Source: Plakobranchus ocellatus (lineage: Eukaryota; Mollusca; Gastropoda; Plakobranchidae). From it: a stretch of 36,136 bases of DNA. Within the stretch, counting starts at the first letter, position 1. Every line of letters begins with the position of its first letter. The notes below the pieces were generated by a model that saw only the letters and a list, made by a program, of their open reading frames with translations, was not told where the DNA came from and made no database searches. Below, piece by piece: positions 1-10,528 of the stretch. Location of the stretch: NCBI GenBank assembly GCA_019648995.1, contig BLXT01005898.1, positions 1,199,046 through 1,235,181 on the forward strand, given 5' to 3'. Position numbers and translations under genes: made by a program.

Positions 1-18
1 TAGATCTAGATCTAGATT
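1..18. repeat. AGATCT/TAGATC short array
   Basis: The window opens with TAGATCTAGATCTAGATT, a tandem of the self-complementary hexamer AGATCT. Similar arrays recur at 15551-15607, 15821-15855, 24418-24437 and, shorter, at 29121-29131, which marks it as a genome-wide low-complexity motif in this organism. Confidence 0.7.
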
Positions 19-581
19 AGATGCTTCTTTGGTTCAATAGATAAACTTTTATTGTTTTGACCAAACAGTGGAAAGGATAGAATATTTAATGAGGTAGAAT
101 GTTTAATATTGCACCAGATGGAAAGTTACACCTATCAACCAAGCCAAATATTCAGATTTGATTCAGTCAGTTAGCCCTTTAGGTCCCTATTTCAATGTTT
201 TGTTCTAGATTTAGACATGTTTTAGTCTCCGCCGAGGCACAGATTAGACTATACCGTAGACCTTTGCAAGATTAAAACCAAAGTTTATTACTTAGTTAAA
301 TCTTGAGAAAACCAGCCTTGTTGAGTATAAATACTTTTAAAAAATATAATATTGAATAAAGAGAACATCAAGTTAGAGTATATATTGAAGTGATCTTTAA
401 AAGCCTTTTATAGAAAACCAATGGAAACCATGTCAGAAAAGCATGATGCCTTAGGTCTTTAATATGATATTCTTATTTTGACTGATTTAATTTGATGTGC
501 TAATTTTGACAGGATAGTTCATACCTTTCTCATCCAATGAATGCAATGGATTAATATTTCCCTCCACAATCTATACAAGAT

Positions 582-1030
582 GTTTTCTTTTCATTTTTTA
601 TACAATGGATCATAATTTTAGGCCTTACTGAGATTCTGTAAACCTGTCTCACATAGGTTTTCTTTTTTCATATAACCTTTTGTTGAGTGAGCTAGAATTT
701 TGTTTTATATAGTGAAGGGCACTTTGAAAAAAATTCATCACACAGGCTCTAAGCCTGCAGGTCTTTAAGGCTTGATAAATGGTGATATTTTTGGACCAAT
801 GACGGTGAGGGAGATACTTTCTTGCATCTTTTAGATTAAAAAATTCATTAATTAGCCTCTGATATTATACTTTAAAGTTATGGAATGTCTATGGTTGAGT
901 ATGTAATTAAGGTGTAGTACGGTTTAGCCATGCACATTTAATTGTACTGGCATATTCCTGTGAGACTCCCTAAATTCCTGTGAGTAGTGGTGAATATTCC
1001 TGTGAGAACAATTTGGGGTTGGCAGGTCTG
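582..1030. repeat. Unclassified dispersed repeat, copy A (KIF23 intron)
   Basis: This segment is repeated in the same orientation at 8472-8880. Shared blocks include CATAATTTTA...GAGATTCTGTA, CTAAGCCTGCAGGTCTT, AAGGCTTGATAAATGGTGAT, TATGGAATGTCTATGG and TGCACATTTAATTGTACTGG, and both copies stop at GGYAGGTCTG. Copy A has about 45 extra bases near 655-705. Three ATTCCTGTGAG units lie at 954, 974 and 996. There is no coding capacity, A/B box or clear terminal repeat, so the class is unknown. Confidence 0.85.
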
Positions 1031-1224
1031 TTTAATATTTCTTATTTTTTTTTTTATGGATGGTGCTCTATGCTTTCAATCCATTTTACTTGACCAGTTT
1101 AGCTTTCAAGCATCTTTTTTGGTAATAAAACTACATACATCTTTGTGTGATGATACCCATGGACAATTGCACATGATTGATAATGTAATTCCTTTTTTAT
1201 TGTTTTCTTGGGCACCTCTTACAG

Positions 1225-1403
1225 GAAAAAGCCAAGCGGCAGTTTGAACTTGAAGCAGGGACCCAACTAGAAGAGCGTGATAGAAAGCTTGAACTGCTGC
1301 GAGACTTGGTCAATGATGAAGTGGTAACAACTCCACGCACCCGCTCTCGTGTGGCACCACTACCTACACCAAAACCACGTACATATACCACACCATCGGC
1401 AAG
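1225..1403 (+). CDS. KIF23: KIF23 coding exon a (end of coiled coil)
   Basis: The acceptor is TTACAG|GAA and the donor AAG|GTAAAT. The frame from the first base gives 59 codons plus two bases. It begins EKAKRQFELEAGTQLEERDR, a charged heptad-like stretch consistent with the distal coiled coil, then changes to a Thr/Pro/Arg-rich linker (VVTTPRTRSRVAPLPTPKPR). The arginine at the junction is completed by the first base of the next exon. Confidence 0.88.
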
Positions 1404-4400
1404 GTAAATTAAAGAAAACTCACTTGCTCCTTAGCTATTATTAGTGTAACCTCTGTATACTCTATTAACGTTATGAAAAATTCACTATTGGAACGAAAAA
1501 TGCATCAGATTACAAAAATATGGAAGTGCCTGAATTATGACTTTTCTCAGGCTCAAGCACAGAGAAACTGTTCTTTTTCCTGAAGGAGCAAGAGCTGCTG
1601 GACTGCCTGAAGAAGGCTTAGACTTGGATTGAGCATTGCTTAGGATAATGATCATTTTACTGAACTGAAAAACTAATAAGTGTCTTACAGCTGTATATTT
1701 TATAGGCTATGTATGTGGCGTGGAAGTAGAATCTGTGCAAACATGGGGGGGGCTGTCAATAGTATCAGCAAGTGAACATTTTTGCTGTTATTAATTTTGG
1801 GTCTTAATTCCTAATTTGTTTTACTCTTGAGTTACTAAATTGAATGATTCCAATTACGCAGATATGCCTCTGCTGTTTTCAATCTAAGGTTTTTTTTTTA
1901 GATTAATTTGCAAACTTATCAGAAAGCATTCCTCTGTAAAACTTTTTAATCAGTACTCTAATTTACAAAATATTTGTGTCTGGAATCATAAACAGACTTT
2001 TATCATAGGGATGAGAGTAGATGGAAATTCTGGGTTAAAGAAATGATGCTGCCAAAGATATATGACTCTATAGCCAAAGACAGTATGAAACTGCAACCGG
2101 TGATAAACTGGATTCTTTTGAACCAGTGACTATGCAACTCAGAAGTCTGTGTAGAATCGAAAGTTGATCGAGATCTGTTGGTACCTTATCAGCCCTGAAG
2201 TCAGGATCATTGAGAAACTTATATTATAGCTGTCCCTTCTCTCTGATTGTCAAGGTTTGCTTCAAAAGGGTAGAAAAAAATTCTATATTTGATTGCTTTA
2301 GATGGGCCACTTTATTTTTTTTGCATTCGAAGTAAATCTTTATTTTGATTTAAAATTGATAGTCAATCTAAATTTCTAGATTTACCAAGACCATCAGGCC
2401 TCTATTCTTGATGTTTGGCAATAAACGGTTCTCCTCTTTGTCTCTTCAAAAGATTCTCACTGAGCTTGACAAGCATCTCAATTTTATATTAAACATATCA
2501 AAGTACTTAAAAAAAGGAGATTGACTTTGAGAAAATAAATATTTTTTATTATAACATTTATATGTCTTGAACATCAGTCCCAGTATTTCAGATACGTTGA
2601 AGCATTTTTAAGTTTTTTTTTTTTTTTCAACAAATCAAAACCCGAATTTGCTCAGAATTCACTTTTCACCATTGTAAACATCACAGAAAGAGGTTTCAGG
2701 ATGTTGCAAGAATTTAAAATGTAAAATGTGACTTCAGCCTCGTTTGGACTGGTCTCAGACATTTTTATGCAGGCAATGTTACTCAATGCAAGGGCCACCT
2801 TTTTTTTGAAAAGTATTTTGAAAACTTAATTTGTCTGGAATTTTTTCCACACCAAATTTTAAGGCAAACATGATATTTCTTGCATCTTTAAAATAGAATT
2901 AAGTTCATACGTGAAATAAACTGTAAAGAGGACAATGTTTTGCAGCATGCCTATATCAAAATTTTTAAAATGTAAAATAACTTCATTACCGATTGCATCA
3001 TTTGTGTCCTGATTTTCCAATTATTTGCAGGGTCATAGGTCTGAATCAAATCTTTCGATGAAATGAATTTAAGCCCCCAACTTCCAAGTCGTTACAATTA
3101 AACACGCTCTAATGTGTTTTTGCTTGTGTTTGTGTCATGCTGAGGACAAGCTCAAACAAATCATCAGTTTTTTTTTTTTTGTTGCACTTTTGTATTCTAT
3201 GTAGATCTGAAACTGACATGACTTCAATTGCTTCTAGTGCTGGAGGCTGGTCAGCCCGTTCTGCTGCAGTGACACCTGGCCGAGCAGGCAATACCCGAGT
3301 TCAGTCTAGGGCTATATCAAGAATTGCCCCAGCAAAGTCCGTCACCAATATGAACCAAGTAGGGACAATGCCCACCCCTACACCTTCTACATCAAGCCGT
3401 GCAGTAAGACTTTTGTTCCCTAAATTAATTTTGCTCTCTTTCTACACATCTGTACAGCAAAATTAATTCATTGGGTGATTTTTGAAGATTCATAAAGGTC
3501 ATTCATAAAATTTAAATAAAATATCAAGAACCTTAATTACATTTTAAAGTAAAATAACTTCAAACAAACGTTTTATTTTGTTGATCATTAAAAATGGTCA
3601 GAAAACATCTAAACATGGCAAAATTCCTCGCAACTTAGCTTTATGAGCCATTTTAGGCTGTGATGCAATTCAAAAGTTGTTTTCATGATTAAATTATACA
3701 GGATAGACTAAATTTTTTTTCAGTTGCCCAAAAAGTGTTAAAATCTTAAGGTAGCATAAAGACCTATGAATAGTCAAATATGTGATGTTGTGGAAAATTT
3801 CTTACCTGCCAAAGACCAAAGATAAAATGTGTAGTGACAGTATGAAATGAGATAATTTGCAGCAGGAACAATTATAGTACATATAATATAGGTACAGTTT
3901 GCCATCATCCTCAAGTTTTTATATCCAAAGTCTGTCCTTTCTATGAGTCTTAAAATCTGTGGTTGTGTTCTCTAAAAAGTTTAAGAAAATGGCGAGTTTT
4001 TCCACAATCGCTCTCTCTCTCTCTCTTTGAGATACAACCATACAAATGTTGAATTGGAATGCTAAACCCCAAATTCACAGTTTTTTAAATCCAAACATTT
4101 AAGGCTACTATATTGGATTAACTTCATCTTGCATTGAAAATACTGTGCAAATTATGATAAGGTTAAGGTCTTAGCAATAAACATTTTATTTGTAAATGCG
4201 TACACAAAATTCTTAGCCATTTAGTTTTTACAATTCATGGAGTCAAACAAATTAAATGGGTAAAGCTGATTGAACCAACTTACTCAATGGCTATTTGATG
4301 CTCTGACTTCTCTCAATAAATTGATAAAATCATTAATCTTAATATCTTTAGAAAAAGGTTTGTTCCAAATGGTTTAGGCCTTTTGTATTATTTTCTTAGT

Positions 4401-7400
4401 GCATCTATCAATAATTCACTGTTTCAGCTCTAGTTTATTTTTGTTGGACAGTTAAATCTGCAGAATTCACTTTGGCTGTGAAAGCAGGTCATGGTGAAAT
4501 TATGATTGAAGTCTTTTGCCCATTTTTAAAACATAAATGCTAGGCTAATAAACTTTTTTTATTTGTGTGAAAATAGTTATTGTTTAAATAGGTATCACAT
4601 TATTTTGACTTATATATCAGCAAGCCCTGAACATTCCTCCTAAAAGTCTTCGACTTAGCAATAAAATTTCATATTTTGTTTTTATAATTTAGGTCCTGTG
4701 GACTAAAACTAAAATACTTTTTCTGATCATGTAACAGTCTGATTTGTTAAAAAATATTGACTTTGGATCGAGTAATTGTATTTGTTATCAATGGTTACAT
4801 TATAATGTCTGTGCAGAGAATGAAATTTTTCAATGAAATATTGAAATATTCTGAATTTGGGATTTTTTCACCATATCAATAACTTAATAAGGAACAAAAA
4901 ATTATACATAACGGAAGAAAAAAGAAACAAGCATTTCAGTGATATATTTTAGTGTGTACAAAAATAAATTGTGAAACCTAAGTTCTAAATATAAGGAAAT
5001 TTTTTGTCAGCAGCTACACGGTGACTTTCTATTTGTCAGAAATTGAGGCTTTGAAGTACCAATTAATTAATGTACCTTTTAAAATATGTTTTGATATTGA
5101 AGGTTATCTTTTTCATGTTTCTATTTGTAGAGACAACCAGTTGTGAATCCTCGGTATCACAGACGATCAAAATCATCTGGCAGTGCAGAAACTTGGCTAG
5201 AGCATAAACCAGCAGATTCTATTAGCACCAGTGAGTGAAGTTGAAAAACTCAACTTTCAACCCTCTCTTTTTTCCTTTCTCACCATTCCCCCATCCTCTC
5301 ACTTTTTTGACATGCACATTTTTCTTTCTCCCTCTTTTTTATACCATGTTTTTTTTCTTTCCTTTTTTCTTTTTGTTTTGTTCAGGGTCATTAAAATATT
5401 AGAAAAATCATCCAGGTTTGCTTCCAACTTGCAAATTCATTTATTTCGATGTGAAATATTTAATTATAGCTAGATTTATTTTCAGCTTTCACTCATGATA
5501 TTTTTCCGTCCAGCTATCTTATTTTAAATTTAAACCCAACTTTAGTAGTGCAACTTCACATGTATTAAAGCCTTATGATTTGGTCTGATTTAAAAAAAAA
5601 AAAAAAAAATCCAGACACTTTATTCCAGCCCCGCATGTCAAAGAAAAAATCTGTGAGTAAGTTGGATATGAAGGACACCAAGTCTGCTTCAAAGTATGTG
5701 CTGACCCACCAAGAGCAAGACTCTAGTGATGAGCTGGTAACCAAACTAATCAAGGTAGGAATGTGTTGTGGAACTCTCTTGATATGTTTGAGCTACACAC
5801 TATGGAATCTCATAGGGTTAAAAAGATTGAGATTTGTGACTTGTAACTGATGAAAATAATTCACCCTTTTAAATTTTTTAATGAAATATTGCTGTACTTT
5901 TAAGTCAAGTTGTTCTTTTTTTCAATGTTTGCAATAAAGTGAGTTAATAAGTAAACAGCTTATTTAGTTGATGAATTTGCATCTTGAAGTGAGAAAGAAA
6001 TTTATATGACATCTAATTTGAATATTATTCCTCTCTAATTTTAAATTTTACATTTTTTACTCCATGACGAAGGTCCCCCTCACTATTAGATTACAGATAA
6101 AAGATACACAATGCATAATGCATAGCATGCTACTTGTTATTCATATTAAATATGTTGCACAAATTTGTGCTAGAGAGTTGTGATTTTATTGCAATTCTTT
6201 TTGCTCTAAATTTGCAACCATGTCCATATTAACACAAAGCCACTTTGCTTGATTAAAAGAAAAATGGATTCAATACCATAATAAAAACTTTACTAAAAAT
6301 AGTCTAGAAACAACTTAAGGAGCTTAATATTTTAAAAAATAGTTTAAAGCATTGTTAACTTTAAGGTTTTATCAAGATATGCACAGAAAATATTCAAATA
6401 AGCAGATTTTGATAATATTACAAAAACAAGATTTTGAACAACTGTTTGAACAAAAAATCTAAGAAAATTGATTATTGAATATAGATCTATAAATAGACTG
6501 AAGTTTTTTGTAGCCTGTATGAAGCCCAATCTGGAGAATTTGCAGTGTGGCTGCAATCTCCTGAAGAGAAAGATTGACTTGAGGAAGAAAAGCACTACAT
6601 TTCTAAGATGAATGATCTGCTTGAAAAATTTTTGCTCTGGCTTAGATAAGCTATATGAGGATTAATATTCCTGTATTGCGTTTTTGTCCATTTGTCTAAA
6701 TATTTGCATGTCGCAGAAAACATTTATCTTGCACAGAGAAAGAAATGAATTTGAACCATTATATTGCTAACTGTGCAGGTGAACAGAACCCCAAGTTTCA
6801 CGGGTTCATATGTTGAAAAATAGCTTTGATGTTTTTTTGGCCATCCAGGGTGATGTCATTCCAACTTCAAGTGGAGGGGCTTCTGTTGTTTTCAATGATG
6901 TTGAAAAGCTGAACCATGATTCGCCTGGCTCCAGAAAAAGACGCAGCCCCACACAGCCAATGTATGACCCAGATTTGCAGTGGACTGACACAGAAGATCG
7001 TTGCTCCGTTGCTCTGGAAGGGCACAAGTGAGTCTTATATTCTAAACAAACTTTCAACACACACACACTTATTTGGAAAAAAAGCAAACCAGTGGGATAC
7101 ATTCTTTAGAGCAACAATATTATGAGTGAGAAACATAACATTTTTTTTTTAAACGTACAAAAATCTCAATCTGATAGGGTATCAATATTCAGAGTTCATC
7201 AAGTCTATCTTTACAATATTATGTTTTAATTAACAGGCATATGTTTTAATGCGATTTTCTTTCCATTCACATAATACGAAAATGGAAAGTTGATTCTTGA
7301 TTTTTTAAAACTGTCCGCGAAGTAGACCGGTGTAGTTTCTTTGATCTTGTTCTAGGTTTGTAAAATGTTCCTGGATTAAATAAAGCATTTAGATCTATCC

Positions 7401-9768
7401 CGATTGTGGTAGAGGGGGGTGGAATTTTATAACTCAATAGACCTTCATCACTGGTGGTAAGGTAACCAAGAATTAAGGCTGCACCATCTTAATCATATAT
7501 TAATTCACAATCTTGACAGCTAAAAAGGTCCTTGCGTCCCCCCCAACCAAAATTAATTATTAATTAATCAAACAAGAGCTTAAAATATGAAACACTTGCA
7601 TTTTGCACTGCTAGGCAAACAAGTAAGTTATGATAATAATCATTTTAAAGTCAACATTGTTCTCGATGCAGTAGGCCTAGAGTGATAACAAGCCTACAAT
7701 GTCGGCAATAGATCAAAGTAATCAAAGGTTGGTTTTTTAGGAATTGCAGCCTGACCTTCGTCACTCACACATCAAAGTAATTTGAGATGGCGGCTATGTC
7801 TAGTTTTGACACTACATAAATGGTGATGTGCATACAAACTGCCCGACATAAAAAAAACTAACTAAATACCACATACAAAATACATAATACATGTAATTCT
7901 TATAAATAATAGCCAAGATGTTTTGTTCTAGATTGTCTTGGAAAAATCCTATTAGATCTGCACACTGAAGGCTAGCCACCCTATCATCCAATCTAATTCT
8001 AAACCCTCTCTCTTTCTCTCTGCCTTTGTTTCTGTCTCAGTCTCATCTTAAATTACTATGTTTTAAAAATGTTATTTTCCTCTTCTTTAGCTGTTAGTGT
8101 TGAAATGGATTTTTTTTTTCTTAGGCAATGATCTGATGTTTTCCTTGTCCAGTCTCTCTCTCTCTCTCTGGCTTTCTCTCTCTCCTTTTATCACTCTGAG
8201 TTTCTCTCAGTAATTTTCACCTTTTCTTTTTTTCTTTTTCTCTCTCTCTCCCTGTCTCTCTCTTGATCTAGGCAATATCAAGATCCAGGACTTTTTGTAT
8301 TTCGTGGAACTCTTTTGTTTCTTGGTGTGTAATCAAAATTTGATAACGGTCCTAGAAATCTAATTTAGGCTTTAGTCTAGGCCTAAGCCTACACAGACGA
8401 ATACATTGTAGGCTGACATGACTTGTGTGTCTAGATATCTTTAATTTTAAATAGAGCAAAGGAAAACTCGATATTTTCTTTTTATTTAATATACAATAAG
8501 TCATAATTTTAAGCCTTATTGAGATTCTGTATACCTGTCTACATTTTGAGTTTTATACATAGTAGTGCATTTTAAAAATGATTCATCATCCAGGCCCTAA
8601 GCCTGCAGGTCTTAAGGCTTGATAAATGGTGATATTATTGGACTAATGGCAGTGGTTAGAGAGATACTTTCTGGCATTTTTTAGTGTCGAAAGTTAATTA
8701 ATTAGCCTCTAATATTATACTTTAATGTTATGGAATGTCTATGGTCGAGTGTATAATTAAGGTGTAGTTTGGTTTATCCATGCACATTTAATTGTACTGG
8801 CATATTCCTGTGAGATTTTCTAAATTTCTGTGAGTAGAGGCGACTATTCCTGTGAGAATAATTTGGGGTTGGTAGGTCTGATTTTGGGGCCCTTTGAAAT
8901 TATTTTGGTTTAGTGAGAGCTTTGTAGTTAACTACTCAAGGGCAAGGGTTCAACCTGTTGATTAATTTTCCCCAGAAAATAATTCTTACATAAGTCTAAC
9001 AATAAATAACAATAATGATTCAAGCAATCCTTGATAGGCTGCAATTCTAGTTACACCCAGTTTCCCTTCCCTGCTTCCTTTCTGACCAAACATAAAATGA
9101 TAGGATTAGTCAAGGAAGAGCACACTGTAATCTGTCCATTCTTATTGGTAAAGCCTTTAATACTTAATCACATCCTTGCTCTGAAGTGTTGTTTTGGATC
9201 CGACCTTTATTTTTAGAGTTGCCCAAGTTCCCATTGTCACTCATAGAGAGTAACATCAGTAGGTGCAGCAATTTAAAGCCTCTCTCCTCGTTAGGTCTAA
9301 CCCACTATGTGGAACAGAGTGGTGCATTCATGATTTCACTGTTGACTGACAGTCTGACACTAACAACCTCTCCTTTAGCAAAACACTCAACATTGCACAA
9401 CAGGCACGCTACAGTCTTCCTATATCAGGAGATGGGTTGAGGCGAAAGCATTTGCACACATTTTTTCTCCTCTTTTAAACTGTGTGTATGTTTTGTTAGA
9501 GCCTTTATAGGATGAGGTGGGTGAGAATGTTTTATGCCAATAAGATGATAATACGAAAAGGCAAAAGAGAGAAATGCACAAACAAGCTTATTGGATTCTT
9601 TGCAGTTCATTGAGTTTTCGGTTAACAGGCATTCTACTGTATTTGAATTTTGTTTTCTACCACTTAAACTAATGCAAAAAAAAAAAAAAGTTGTTCTTAA
9701 AAGTTGAAAATAATCTTTACAAAACACTTTTATTCTCTTTCAGGAGAAGCAGAACAACTAAACTTTAG
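1225..9768 (+). CDS. KIF23: KIF23 / MKLP1 kinesin-6, 3' part of gene (six coding exons, spliced)
   Basis: Coding exons are 1225-1403, 3205-3403, 5131-5230, 5615-5754, 6849-7027 and 9744-9768, joined by GT-AG introns of 1801, 1727, 384, 1094 and 2716 bases; phases agree and give 273 residues ending in TAG. KIF23 is the plus-end motor of centralspindlin, working with RACGAP1/CYK4 at the midzone and midbody in cytokinesis. Only the C-terminal tail is here: coiled-coil end, Ser/Thr/Pro linker, HRRSKSSG...WLEHKPA block (human RRSRSAG...WVDHKPA, the Aurora B/14-3-3 region), the conserved YVLTHQE...TKLIKGD stretch that falls in the Arf6-binding region, the SRKRRS basic signal, WTDTEDRCSVA (human WTDVETRCSVA) and a basic C terminus KRSRTTKL. 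Motor and neck lie upstream. No coding exon was found in 1-1224. Identification rests on recalled similarity to the vertebrate protein. Confidence 0.93.
1404..3204 (+). other. KIF23 intron between exons a and b
   Basis: This is 1.8 kb of AT-rich sequence with homopolymer runs (for example T at 2613-2628). I see no coding remnant, RNA gene or repeat that can be named. Confidence 0.7.
3205..3403 (+). CDS. KIF23: KIF23 coding exon b (Ser/Thr/Pro linker)
   Basis: The acceptor is ATGTAG|ATC and the donor GCA|GTAAGA. The exon has one base plus 66 codons. It encodes a low-complexity linker with many Ser, Thr, Ala and Pro and scattered Arg (for example SSAGGWSARSAAVTPGRAG and MPTPTPSTSSRA). This is typical of the poorly conserved region between coiled coil and tail; similarity alone would not identify it, but phase and position fix it in the gene. 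Confidence 0.82.
4011..4027. repeat. (CT)8 microsatellite
   Basis: Eight perfect CT units in the KIF23 intron between exons b and c. Confidence 0.8.
5131..5230 (+). CDS. KIF23: KIF23 coding exon c (Aurora B / 14-3-3 site block)
   Basis: The acceptor is TTTGTAG|AGA and the donor ACCA|GTGAGT; 33 codons plus one base. It encodes NPRYHRRSKSSG followed by TWLEHKPAD. Human MKLP1 has the matching RRSRSAG...WVDHKPA, where the two serines (S708 and S710 in the long-isoform numbering) are the Aurora B and 14-3-3 sites. Both serines are kept here, at codons 5167-5169 and 5173-5175. Confidence 0.92.
5615..5754 (+). CDS. KIF23: KIF23 coding exon d (Arf6-binding region, first part)
   Basis: The acceptor AAAATCCAG|ACAC follows a run of 18 A instead of a pyrimidine tract; the donor is AAG|GTAGGA. 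Two bases plus 46 codons encode a Lys-rich segment (SKKKSVSKLDMKD) and then ASKYVLTHQEQDSSDELVT and KLIK, which align with human [22 protein letters not shown]. This match makes the exon secure despite the odd acceptor. Confidence 0.92.
6849..7027 (+). CDS. KIF23: KIF23 coding exon e (Arf6-binding region, NLS)
   Basis: The acceptor is CATCCAG|GGT and the donor CACAA|GTGAGT; 59 codons plus two bases. It opens GDVIPTSSGGASVVFNDVEK, matching human [20 protein letters not shown], then has the basic SRKRRSP at 6930-6950 and WTDTEDRCSVALE. In human MKLP1 the serine in the RKRRS block is an Aurora B target that controls nuclear import; the same serine is present (codon 6945-6947). Confidence 0.94.
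7028..8471 (+). other. KIF23 last intron, first half
   Basis: AT-rich intron with a C-run near 7539 and palindromic AATTAATTATTAATTAAT at 7552-7569. It also holds the pyrimidine tract listed separately. No gene or transposon protein could be recognised. Confidence 0.55.
8152..8272. repeat. (TC)n-rich polypyrimidine tract
   Basis: Two blocks of tandem TC (8153-8193 and 8221-8263), separated by mixed sequence, lie in the last KIF23 intron 1.5 kb before its acceptor. The tract looks like imperfect microsatellite rather than a splice element. Confidence 0.65.
8472..8880. repeat. Unclassified dispersed repeat, copy B (KIF23 last intron)
   Basis: This is the second copy of the element at 582-1030, same orientation, with substitutions and short indels throughout. 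The triple unit is kept at 8804, 8824 (ATTTCTGTGAG) and 8846. Similarity begins near TTTCTTTT(T)AT and ends sharply after GGTAGGTCTG at 8880. The two copies sit about 7.9 kb apart in different introns of one gene. Confidence 0.85.
8881..9743 (+). other. KIF23 last intron, part after repeat copy B
   Basis: Open frames of 61-100 codons on both strands overlap here but show no family similarity and no consistent composition, so I read them as chance. It ends in the acceptor of the last coding exon. Confidence 0.55.
9744..9768 (+). CDS. KIF23: KIF23 last coding exon, stop codon
   Basis: The acceptor is CTCTTTCAG|GAGAAGC. One base completes a Lys codon split by the 2.7-kb intron, then seven codons and TAG give a C terminus KRSRTTKL. 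Human KIF23 also ends in a short basic peptide (KRKKP). The exon is too short to find by open frame; it is supported by a good pyrimidine tract, exact phase and a basic C terminus. Confidence 0.75.
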
Positions 9769-10528
9769 AGATCAAGGCTTTCCATTCAACATGATGGTTC
9801 ATTTTATTGATATTAACTGTTTGAGAAAAAAAAAACATATCTTCGCAAATGTACATAATGAATTAGTGTTTTGATATGTGAATGTTGTAATTATTTATGA
9901 ATGCTTCCCCTGTATAAAATGTATTAGCTAAATTTTTACCTTTATAATGTCAGTGCAAAAAATGTTGTTAGATTTTGAAGTACTTCTCTAGTTTTTTAGT
10001 ACTTTTCAACTAAAAAAAAAAAAAATTCCTGTTTTATTTAAAAGAAATGTTGCTGCCTAGATGACTCTTGAGAGTTTTTTTTTTTTTGGGTAAAGAAAAA
10101 GTTCGGTTTTCAATATTTGGGGCCTTTTTTTTTTTTAAAGTTGAAATGCAGCTGATATTAACAACTTCAGTGTTCAAGTCAAAGGAAAATGAAGAAAAAT
10201 CTTTTTAAAAAATTAATGACCACTAGTCCTTAAATAGACTGATTCCATGAAGATTAAAACTATAAATGTTATATTTATTCTTTTTGTATGTTGTTGACAT
10301 GTTGTTTTTTTTCTGAATTGTATCCACCTGCAACTCTAAAGTTTTCCTTTTTGCAATAGCCCTCATCTCCAACAGCCAGCGATTTAGTTTATGCTGAAAT
10401 ACTTTATGAAAATGAAAGAGATATATATGTAGAATAAGAAGCACTGAGGCTAATTTTTTTTATTTGACAATTCTGATCATTAATCAAAATTATAACATGA
10501 AAAATTTCTGTCTGATGAAAAGAATAAA
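9769..10528 (+). other. KIF23: KIF23 3' UTR (probable extent)
   Basis: Non-coding AT-rich sequence follows the stop codon. It has several A and T runs and no open frame with similarity. The end is set by the AATAAA at 10523; other AATAAA copies further on (for example near 13282) could make a longer UTR. Confidence 0.4.
10523..10528 (+). promoter_or_regulatory. Candidate poly(A) signal of KIF23
   Basis: AATAAA lies 755 bases after the stop codon and is followed within 30-50 bases by a G/T-containing stretch (TGTGCGCGACTTTGTCCTG). This is the expected layout for cleavage and polyadenylation, but the hexamer is common in such AT-rich DNA. Confidence 0.35.

Noticed and set aside
1..1224. Further upstream KIF23 exon
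   Set aside because: No frame here bears similarity to KIF23 and most of it is occupied by the dispersed repeat.
7552..7569. AATTAATTATTAATTAAT palindrome as a regulatory site
   Set aside because: Such AT palindromes are expected in DNA of this composition.
9425..9727. 100-codon minus-strand frame in the last KIF23 intron
   Set aside because: No family similarity, low-complexity composition and no splice or promoter context; chance frame.
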